Made by a program: the position numbers and the translations under genes. Shown one piece after another: positions 55,402 through 64,000 of a stretch of DNA of 64,000 bases. The notes under the pieces are model-generated. The model was not told where the DNA came from, searched no databases, and saw nothing but the letters and a program-made list of their open reading frames with translations. The stretch comes from Enchytraeus crypticus (taxonomy: Eukaryota > Annelida > Clitellata > Enchytraeida > Enchytraeidae): assembly GCA_905160935.1 (NCBI GenBank), contig CAJHZI010000573.1, positions 265,501 through 329,500 of the forward strand, given 5' to 3'. Position 1 is the stretch's first letter. Every line of letters begins with the position of its first letter.

Positions 55402-58256
55402 TTAGAGACACTTCTTCGGTATCTCGCATATGTAGTAGTTGTTATGAGTGCACTCATCTTTCTGCCAGTAGTCGAGTGAAGCGGCTGGCTCAACGACGTA
55501 CACGGAGCATACGTCGTAGATGGTACTGGCCGCGGGCTCCATGCCATTATGCCAGTTCCTGAAGGTCAGCGGAGCCTTAGTCCGAGCACTGTCCGTGTAC
55601 CAGTACCAGGTCTTCAGGGGAATGTTGTACATGGCTGCAGTCCAGAACTTTTCTGTGCTAACTGTAATGAGATATTATGAAGATTCGTTAAGATTTAACG
55701 GTTAGATGTTTTAAAAGTTATGATATATTTAAGTTACTCTATATACTCTATAATTAAGAACCGTAAAAACTGCCAAACTAGCTAATGAAATAGTAAAATG
55801 AAATGACATGGCTATGAAATTGTAAATCTTGCTATTAAGATTATTTTATCGATAACCCGAAATATATCATAAAAGCCCCAACATCATGTTTATAACCTTT
55901 AAGTATATACTCTTATTCGTGTGTGGGCATGAAGAGGAAAACGGACGATTGAGAAGAATGGAGGCGTTAAATGCCATGGACCTGCCAGTAGGCAGTACAC
56001 TGAGAGAGAGAGAGAGAGAGTGAGAGAGAGAGAGAAGTATACTCATAAATGTATTAATAAATAGTGTAAACCCATCTGTAAGCAGTAAGTGAAGCTCATT
56101 TCGACGACAGCTGTACAGTGTACATGTACATGGATGGAAATTTTGTGCTAAGCAATCTACGAAATGCTGATGTCAGTATACTGGGCTTACTACTTAAATC
56201 TTTTACTTAAAGAAATATTGTTAATAAAACGTTAGGCAACAGACCTGGCCTTGTTCGATTCAAGATCATATTCTTTATGAACTCGTCCTCTAATGCTATA
56301 AATGCACAAAATAGTAGTTATCATTCATTAGCGGTTCTTCTAAACAGATCTATAAGCAAAGGCAGTAAATATATTAATTGATAATTAATGTAAGACAATT
56401 CAACGTTTAATATCTCGAAGTTTTTATTAACATGATTCAATGACGTCACCATTGACGTCCCACGAACGACGCCCATGATTTCACACATGACGTCACGCCG
56501 CCACAGGCTCAATTCACAATTGAATTAAAAGTTGAAGCTACATTGAAGTGAAATAAATTATTAATTATTGTTTCACAAGCATTTGCTATCGCAAGTTTAA
56601 ACATCTATACTATGGGCAATTATCTACCGAGACTATCACTATAAACCGAGACTGAAAATGAATTGATTTGATTCATTTACAGAAAAAAGCACTTTCTATT
56701 CATTCAATTTTTATAAAAATTTTGATATTTATTTATTCATTCATTTAAATATAAATATATACGCTGATTGAGTAATTACATTTATTCAAGCTCGTAACAA
56801 GTACATTATAATCATAAAAGAAAGTTGCAAAATGGATAATATTGAGTAACTTATTAAAGTGATAATACGTCTGGTATGTCTACTATTTTTAAAGCTACCT
56901 TAAGCAAAATATCTCATTAAATATGTAAGTTCTGCTTTTTAAAAAGGAAACACGCATTATAGTGAATAGTGATATGATTAACTATATCGATATCTATCAC
57001 TTTTTAATACCACATGTTTAAACCGTTAGGCATTTTAGTCCATTTTCCGTATAGCCAGTCCAGTGAATGTCCGATATTTTACTCTCAGATCAGCGCGACT
57101 GGGATTCGACCCCGCGAGAGTTCAATTCACCTCAGGATCTATTATTTAAAACTTCACGACGTTACCCCTACGCTATTGAGACATTCTAAAGATATCTTAA
57201 TATTTGTAAAGATACATTAAGTAAAATATCTCAAATACATAAGTTCTGCATTAGACGGCAGATAGTACGTCACCCTTGAGTAGAATATTAAAACATCTAG
57301 TCCTATTTTACCCGTTTCCAATTTCAGAAGCTCAGCTTTGTAGTCGTCCCTGCAACGTATTGCAGCCTGTGCAAGCTGGACCTGTGCGTCCCTGTGTACG
57401 ATATAACAAGATCCAACTCCATACACTCCGGATATGAATCCATCAGGACAAATACCCGTGACCGTAGTGGCTGCAACAGTACAGAACACACATTGCTACT
57501 TTCTCCCTAGGGTTCTGCCTAGTGGCAGGTTTAAGGTACATAGTCCTACTCATTTACGACTTTTTAAGCTTCACGAAGAGCATTCAAGCGATTAACGAGT
57601 TAATCTCTTCATGAAAAGGATATGCCATGTCCACACCCTAATGTTTCTCATGGCTTGGGAATAATATGGCTTCTGATGTGGCGTCCCGTTGCTTTCTTAA
57701 ATTCTTTCTCAGTTGCCTGTTACTACACGTGCAGTTTACGGTTGGTCAATTCTTCAGCGTCCAAGATACAACACAGGAAATTGCTACATTACAGAAGCAC
57801 CAACCATCTGATACCCGCCACTACAGTAGTGGTAATATTGCCCTTCGCCACTGGCTGGATACTCGACCGCGGATCAGTATGGGCGGGGTTCAAATCCTGG
57901 GCTTGCCCATCACTGACATCGCTTTTGAGTGAGGAAACTGACGTTAACCTTAGCTTTACCACCTTTTTATTAACAAAAACTTGAAAATATTCTTATACCG
58001 CCCATTAGAATGCAGTATTTCTAAAAGCTTGTAAAATCTAATGCTAACGTCTGTTTCTTCACTAGCAAGCGATGTCTACCCCATCAACTACTGATCGAAA
58101 CAAAAGACAAAGAAAACAAAGAAACAAAAACAAAAGAATTGGCCTTGCCTTCCCTGGGTTAAAATGAAGAAAAACCTATGACTACAAGTATTTGTACGAC
58201 CCTGACATCATCCTTGTATGAGGAAACGGATGTTAAACCTTTATTATTAATATTAA

Positions 58257-58301
<45 letters not shown>

Positions 58302-61300
58302 GCCACAGACCCGATAAAAGCTAATGCAATGAGAGATTGATCACTTACAGTTGAGAAGATTGTTCAATATGTAAAGCAGCCTATTGATATCATCTTCCAG
58401 AACTCTTATCTGGTTTTCCTGATCTCCCAATCCCTCCTTAATAACACCACCAGGGTCACAGCTTATTTGTCCAGCAGGTGGAGCGGCTGCGTTAATCAAT
58501 CAATTGTTCGTTACATTAATTTATCCGTGAATCAGCCACCTCTTCAAATACAGTAAGCTAATTAATCTAATGATCGATGAGTCAATCCATCAATTTCGTC
58601 TCTTAAATTGATCGGAATAACAATTAGATCTAAATGCTTACTTGTTAAACAACAGACATTTTTAATCAATCAATCAACTAAAGAACAACACATTAAGACA
58701 GCAAGAAAACCCTAACCTGCCTCTACTTACTTAGACCTATAAATCCACAACATGAAGTTTCTCTGCGAAAAATGAATAAATAATTACTATTTACTCATTA
58801 TTAAAATTGTTGCGTCAAAAAAGTATCGTCATTTTCCAATGAATTAATCATTATCATCTACTTCAATTCATATATTATGCATAACAAATTATTCATTGAA
58901 TTCAGTAATTAATCAATAAGTAATTTAATTAGGTATATCAATGAAACCACAGTTAAGATCTTTACATATCATTAAAAGAAATACACTGGATTATGTAGCG
59001 CAATGTGTTCTATTATCCCGTGCAATTAATCGATTTCCATTGATAAAAACTCAATTTCATTTATCAATAATTTCGTTATCTGCCTCAATTAGGTTTAGTC
59101 AATAACTTGAAATATAACATATTTATTCCTTTAGTCTTTCGATCATTAAACTATCAACAATCGATGTACAATTTATTAAACAACTATTAAGTTAAATCAA
59201 TTAAGTTAAATTAAGTTAAATCAATTTAATCAGTAAGGAGATAGACAACGTTTTGAGCAAAGATAAATGTCAGCTAAACGTCCAAGTAAATTAAAAGTTC
59301 TAGATAGATAGATAGATAGATGGATGGATGGATGGATGGATGGATGGATGGATGGATGGATGGATGGATAGATGGATGGATGGATGGATGGATGGATGGA
59401 TGGATGGATGGATGGATGGATGGATGGATGGATGGATGGATGGAGGGATGGATGGATGGATGGATGGATGGATGGATGGATGGATGGATGGATGGATGGA
59501 TGGATGGATGGATGGATGGATGGATGGATGGATGGATGGATGGATGGATGGAGGATGGATGGATGGATGGATGGATGGATGGATGGATGGATGGATGGAT
59601 GGATGGATGGATGGATGGATGGATGGATGGATGGATGGATGGATGGATGGATGGAAGGAACGACGGACAGATAGATAGAGAGAGAGAGAATAACAATTAT
59701 TGTTCGATATACTTACGGCAACACACGCCACCTACAGTAGTTTGGCTTCTCGTCGTACTGGTTGTCTGATACATTTATACAAGTATAGCGATTAAAATCT
59801 ACATATTGTACATAGTTAATAATAATAATAATAATAAAGGTTTAACGTCCGTTTCATCCTTCAAGGATGTTGTCAGGGACGTCCCCACATTACACATCAC
59901 TACAGATCAATTCACCCAAATCAATCTGCAAAAGAAATATGCTGAGGAGAATTAAATATACTGTATATTTCACAACTATTTATCAAATAGGTGTTAAATA
60001 TATATATTTGCTGTACGAAATAGATGTACATCCTTGAGATACCTATATTTTTAAATACCATTTTTAGCCTAGCCAACACCTGTACAACAGAATGTCACAG
60101 TCCAAAGATTACATAATCACAGTAAAGAAAATGTATGTAATAATTGCAATTTCACATAATGAATCATTTATGAACTTAAAACCATTATCTCATAAACAAA
60201 ATATAATTGTGATTAATAATTCAAGTTGCAATTAAATTCATATATTTAAAAAAAGATTTTCAACCAATGTTTAATAGGTGACTGCATAGTACAACTGCTT
60301 GCGTAGGTAACAGGTCGGGCATATTATCGAAATAAGCACATGGTATAGATAACGTTAATTATTGAGAGTTAATATTGCAAACTATTACAAACTAGAGGAA
60401 TTATTACAAATTTACAACTATATGCATTGTACTTGTCATAAGATAGAATAGACAGCAGCAACTAAACAATTACTACCATAAAAGCGGCAAAATCTGATAT
60501 GATGATAAATAGACAGTTTTCATGTTAAATGTCAATCTTAAGCAAGTTTGGTAATTCCTACTGTAATAACCCTTCCCATATCCAGCCAATCCCCTTCCCG
60601 ACATCGAGGGGGGATCGTCGTAATGAATCATGATTGAAGGTATTTAAAATAATAGATGATTACCGTCCGTTTTCTTGTCGAAGGATGCTCTCGGGGACTT
60701 ATAATTACTGCTAGATAAAATGGCGACACTTGCCTGTGTGCTGAGAGACACTCAATACTGAATCAGTGCCGAGCTACGGAATACTCGCATGTCCATGGAT
60801 TTACGGCTATGTTTGACATTCAACCTTTTTTATTTGTTTCTAATGTCATAATAAACAGCAAAGACAGCCGGTCATGACACCGCTATAGAAATTGTCGGAT
60901 GATATCATTATTACTACTATTATTATTTATTTATTTATAATTATTATTGAAAAATAGGACGTGGAGTAAGACAAGGTTGTAGCATTTCGCCGCTGCTGTT
61001 TAGCATTTAAGCTGAGGCAATGATGGAGAAAGCCATGGAAGACATGGAGGAAGGAATAAAAGTTGGAGGGAAATTATACCAAGATGACCAAGGAATGGTA
61101 GCGGGTAGCGAGATTGGACTGCAGAAGATAATGGAGAGGCTGAATGATACGGCATTGAGATATGGCATGAAGATTAATATTAAAAAGACCAAGGTTATGA
61201 GAGTGTCCAATAATAAAGGTGAAGTTAATATCACAATAAATGGTACGAAATTGGAACATGTAAGGCGTTTCAAATATTTGGGTCATACTATAACCCATAA

Positions 61301-62395
61301 TGGGAAATGTGAGACGGAAATATGCAGTAGGATTGCACCAGCAAAAGCGGCCTTTGGTAGTAGAAAAGAACTATTAACAAAAAGCCTAAAGAAAGACACA
61401 AAGATAAAGATAGTGAAAATTTTGATTTGGACCACGCTATTGTATGGATGTGAAACATGGACCTTAAGTAAGGAAGAGATTAGGAAACTGGAGGCATTGG
61501 AAATGTGGATTTGGAGAAGAATGGAGAGGATTAGCTGGACTCAAAGGTTACAAATGAGGAAGTCCTGGAGAGAGTTGGCACAGATAGACAGTTGATAAAT
61601 GTATTAAGAAATAGGAAAAGAGATGGATAGGACACATTCTAAGGGGGGAAGGTCTATTAAAAGAGGTCATAGAAGGTAGAATGGAAGGAAAAAGAGGCAG
61701 GGGCAGGCCGAGATTAGGTATGTTAGATGATTTAAAGACCCACTCATATGTGGAAATGAAGAGGAAGGCGGAAGACAGAGAAGAGTGGAGGCGTTATATA
61801 CCATGGACCTGCCAGTAGGCAGTGAACTAGGAGAGAGAGAATTATTATTGCTTAACTACAAACTAAATAAATAATCAAGAAGAAGAGGATTTCAAAAAAG
61901 AGCCTAAGCTCACTGAGGTAAAACAGTCAGTAGCAGCTACGAAGAATAACATATACGTTTGCTATTTGTCTTCTATGCTACAGATTACTGCATAACCTAT
62001 GACAACCACATATATTATATTATTTTCACGACTTGAGCTTTTTACTATAATTTATTATTTTAATGCAGTAGTTGCTAGAGATGGAACACAGTAATCTTAC
62101 CGTAGTTGAGGGACCGGCAAATGGAGCGGGGCAATCTGAAATCAAAAAATAGACGTGATCGAATACATGACATTCATATACAATGTCAGAGGTGCAATGG
62201 TTCAATGTTTTGCAACACAATCCAACCCAACTTACATTTACTGGACCCAATCCAATCTAACTCACCCAGTTCAACTCTTAACCAGACCCATCCCAACCCA
62301 TGTCATGCCCATGTCGGTCTGCATTTCTAACAAAGCGGGCACATTGGTTGCGGACTATTACCAAAAAAACCGGCGGTCAAAAAGGCAATATAGTC

Positions 62396-62447
<52 letters not shown>

Positions 62448-63202
62448 CCTAAAGGACAACACAAGGCAATAGTAGTTTTCAAATTAATTCTAATCAGTGT
62501 TGCTATTTTCTAATATAAATTGTATTGTGAATCCACACGACTACATCTAGCAGCACATATTTTAATATAAATTCTTGTTCTTTCATCTTTGATTGTTATT
62601 TTTAACGTTGATGCCACTAAATGCAATTCATTTATACATGCAGATACACACATAGACTTACACCACACACACATTTACAAATGCTTCGAATACTCTAATC
62701 ACTTTAATATCTTCAATTACTTTAATTAATTAAAATTGCTTCTTAAGTACCCTAATTAAGTTACATCTTCAGTATGTGAGTAATGTTATTAATGATAAAT
62801 CCTTCAAAATCACAAGATTGCGATAAGTTTAATGGGTGATCAAAAATGGTTTATTCTGGACAAAATAGTAATCTCACAACGATTTCAACATGCTGCAACC
62901 TTTAAAAACAACCTTGAAGGACCAAACGAAATCTTGAAAGTTTAGCAGAAATTCTTACCGTTAACATTAGCGCAAAAGTTTATGTTGGTCCAAAAAGTCC
63001 GAGGCCATTTTAAAGTATCCAGAGTGATCTGTTGTCCGACAGAAAACTGACTTCCGGTGAAGCGGGACTGTGAGTAGAAAAGAGCTCCGTTGATATTGTT
63101 GACGTCGTATGGGATTGGAACTTTGCTGCTGGAATTGGAGGGGCTGTATACAGCCAACCGATCCTCTGCCGTTAGCGTCACTGGGTTGTTCTGAAGGTTA
63201 AT
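55402..63202 (-). CDS. C-type lectin-like domain protein with coiled coil and novel N-terminal module (5' incomplete)
   Basis: Six minus-strand exons: 63202-62959, 62135-62101, 59765-59717, 58486-58349, 57470-57312, 55652-55402. All have AG/GT borders and join in phase; 876 bases, 291 residues, stop TAA at 55404-55402. Order: (a) an unrecognised module of about 81 residues with [16 protein letters not shown] and [20 protein letters not shown]; (b) a short Pro/Thr/Ser linker; (c) a heptad-like helix, [20 protein letters not shown]; (d) a C-type lectin-like domain: [61 protein letters not shown]. Ca-site motifs are not canonical (EPA for EPN, WQKD for WND). Between KLET and WYWY the domain seems about 15 residues short, so one small phase-1 exon may be missed in the intron 55653-57311. 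The start and any signal peptide lie outside the window. Function unknown; probably extracellular trimer- or oligomer-forming. Confidence 0.82.
55928..56030 (+). repeat. LINE-C 3' end with GA tail
   Basis: GAATGGAGGCGTTAAATGCC, ATGGACCTGCCAGTAGGCAG, (GA)n. In a lectin-gene intron. Confidence 0.85.
56441..56495. promoter_or_regulatory. cluster of CRE sites
   Basis: TGACGTCA at 56441, TGACGTCC at 56453 and TGACGTCA at 56488, within 55 bases of a lectin-gene intron. CREB/ATF-type sites by sequence only. Confidence 0.45.
56947..57190 (-). repeat. SINE-F (tRNA-derived), better copy
   Basis: Minus strand: TCAATAGCGTAGGGGTAACG (A box) and GCGGGGTCGAATCCCAGTCG (B box), then a body shared with 22330-22560 (TGAGAGTAAAATATCGGA). 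Confidence 0.75.
57720..57770 (-). repeat. SINE-B head fragment
   Basis: GTGCAGTTTACGGTTGGTCA then ATTCTTCAGCGTCC; a similar piece at 18655. Confidence 0.5.
57852..57961 (+). repeat. SINE-A copy, head rearranged
   Basis: ACTCGACCGCGGATCAGTAT, GGCGGGGTTCAAATCCTGGG, CACTGACATCGCTTTTGAGT, GACGTTAACCTTAGCTTTAC. Confidence 0.85.
58195..58302 (+). repeat. family-D SINE end with long ATT tail
   Basis: CCCTGACATCATCCTTGTAT, GAGGAAACGGATGTTAAACC, (TTATTA)n to 58300. About 45 bp from a lectin exon. Confidence 0.85.
58490..59300. other. lectin-gene intron, AT-rich
   Basis: Many ATCAATCAAT and TTAAGTTAAATC short repeats; nothing else recognised. Confidence 0.4.
59305..59672. repeat. (GGAT)n microsatellite, about 350 bp
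   Basis: Starts as (GATA)n and continues as nearly pure (ATGG)n with single changes at 59443 and 59552. The last pure units end 45 bp before a lectin exon. Met-Asp-Gly-Trp and Ile-His-Pro-Ser ORFs on both strands are artefacts. Confidence 0.97.
59818..59892 (-). repeat. family-D SINE end, ATT tail
   Basis: AATAATAATAATAATAAAGG, TTTAACGTCCGTTTCATCCT, GTTGTCAGGGACGTCCCC. Confidence 0.8.
59900..60580. other. lectin-gene intron, nothing recognised
   Basis: AT-rich DNA without recognisable elements. Confidence 0.4.
60860..60940 (+). repeat. SINE-G tail fragment
   Basis: GACACCGCTATAGAAATTGT then CGGATGATATCATTATTACT, matching the tail at 11857-11960. Confidence 0.65.
60955..61848 (+). pseudogene. 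LINE-C reverse transcriptase fragment (5' truncated)
   Basis: Non-LTR retrotransposon reverse transcriptase of the type often annotated as craniofacial development protein 2-like. Seen: [27 protein letters not shown] (the catalytic motif, where the residue before DD is unusual), [45 protein letters not shown], then frame-shifted [20 protein letters not shown] and [16 protein letters not shown] followed by TAG and (GA)n. An in-frame TAA near 61009 and a frameshift near 61590 show it is dead. The longest open stretch is 61020-61595. Parent of the LINE-C fragments elsewhere. Confidence 0.92.
62400..62446. repeat. (TA)n microsatellite
   Basis: Pure TA run in a lectin-gene intron. Confidence 0.95.
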
Positions 63203-63214
63203 CTGTAACACAGA

Positions 63215-63562
63215 GAAAAAGTGAATGTTTTTGTTCGTATGGTTATACACATGACAACCGCATGTGTTTGCAATGTTTCCTTTCTTGGTTGCTGTTTTGG
63301 AAGTTTTCGCTGTTTCCTCCATTCTTCTCCATGGTTATTAGTAATCGTTGCCTTTTGTTGGATCATCGATTGCAGCCGGCGCGTATTTAAGAAAAAGTGG
63401 ATTAAATATACCTTCCAATGGCTTAGGGGTTTTTTCATTTAAAGTTGACAACACTCGGTCTACCAAGGTGGTCACCCAGAAAGTGTTAACCGGGCGCGAC
63501 GTAGCTTAACTTCGTTTAAATTACGCGCAGCTAAACTGAGTGCGCTAAATTCCGCTCCATGT
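63215..63562 (-). repeat. 5S-rRNA-like SINE, copy 2
   Basis: Minus strand: CCCGGTTAACACTTTCTGGG then TGACCACCTTGGTAGACCGA (5S C-box region), AACCATGGAGAAGAATGGAG, CAAGAAAGGAAACATTG. Similar in order to 52966-53345. Its 3' end lies 13 bases before the acceptor of the lectin exon at 63202. Confidence 0.75.
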
Positions 63563-64000
63563 GAAATGTTTACATGTGAAATAGTTCGTTGTCAGCCTCA
63601 AAATGACAATTAAGTAGAAGATACCGTATATATATTACTTCATTACATACTAACTATTGAATTTTGTAGTTTTAGAGAAAATTAATTACGTTAAGTGATA
63701 CTCACTATATTTAGCATTCATTATATATTTGTTACACTAACTTTCTTAGGCAACTAAATTTACAAATCAAACCAGATTTATGCTTATGCCCGTTGTTGAA
63801 CTCTAAAATCCCGAATGTTTTCATGTTTGTCGCTTCCTTATGATCGCACTAAGAAAACTTCTGTGTCTCTCCCATACATTCAATCACATAAAGAACGAAA
63901 ATGTATCATCTTATATAAAATAGTGATATATTTAATAAATGATAACAAAATTTTACTATTGATATTTTGAATGGACTCAATCAATTGGCTGACAAAGTCA
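63563..64000. other. window end, nothing recognised
   Basis: Presumed intron of the lectin-like gene; no exon or repeat identified. Confidence 0.35.

Noticed and set aside
55151..55429. 92-residue minus-strand ORF
   Set aside because: Overlaps the last lectin exon in another frame and its 3' flank; no homology recognised.
59274..59769. Several ORFs of 100-149 residues on both strands
   Set aside because: Pure products of the GGAT microsatellite (Met-Asp-Gly-Trp or Ile-His-Pro-Ser repeats).
61020..61595. An independent 191-residue gene
   Set aside because: It is the middle of a dead non-LTR reverse transcriptase with stops and a frameshift on either side.
62942..63322. Reading the lectin exon's frame further upstream to a Met at 63322
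   Set aside because: That upstream part is the 5S-like SINE; a good acceptor (GTGTTACAG) ends at 63203, so the exon starts at 63202.

Overview
This is a window of AT-rich animal nuclear DNA. All four genes are split by GT-AG introns. It carries many tRNA-derived and 5S-like SINEs, non-LTR retrotransposon pieces, hAT-type DNA elements and mini/microsatellites. The proteins (a ciliary transition-zone protein, a MFSD14-type transporter, HMG-CoA synthase, a C-type lectin-like protein) fit a metazoan, probably an invertebrate. The phylum cannot be fixed from the window alone.

Layout. (1) About 1-19,300, plus strand: the 3' part of a CC2D2A orthologue, covering the C2 domain to the C-terminus. Thirteen exons are defined, running to a TGA at 19,080 and a poly(A) signal at 19,297. 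Its introns and 3'UTR hold five tandem-repeat arrays that touch, or nearly touch, exon boundaries. (2) 21,554-31,241, plus strand: a complete 13-exon MFSD14A/B (HIAT1) type transporter of 508 residues. (3) 31,242-41,335: a gene-poor stretch with an SINE-interrupted minisatellite, two short hAT-like elements (one with a perfect 8-bp target duplication) and a long TA-cored palindrome. (4) 41,336-48,311, plus strand: a complete cytosolic HMG-CoA synthase of 461 residues. It has a TATA box, a cluster of CCAAT/ATTGG boxes, a noncoding first exon and seven coding exons. (5) 48,312-55,400: intergenic, mostly decayed retroelements. (6) 55,402-63,202, minus strand: the 3' six exons of a secreted-looking protein made of an unrecognised N-terminal module, a Thr-rich linker, a short coiled coil and a C-type lectin-like domain.

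The genes have no evident joint pathway: cilium assembly (CC2D2A), membrane transport (MFSD14), mevalonate pathway (HMGCS) and an extracellular lectin-like protein. The most unusual material is noncoding. A 39-bp minisatellite copies an exon end together with its splice donor about 20 times. One SINE family carries the 3' end of a LINE reading frame as its tail, and a sequence from that LINE lies in the same window. A 5S-rRNA-like SINE is present in two copies. Several SINE families with different tails share one short core.

Exon limits were set by reading splice sites and codon phase by eye; no alignment or transcript data were available.
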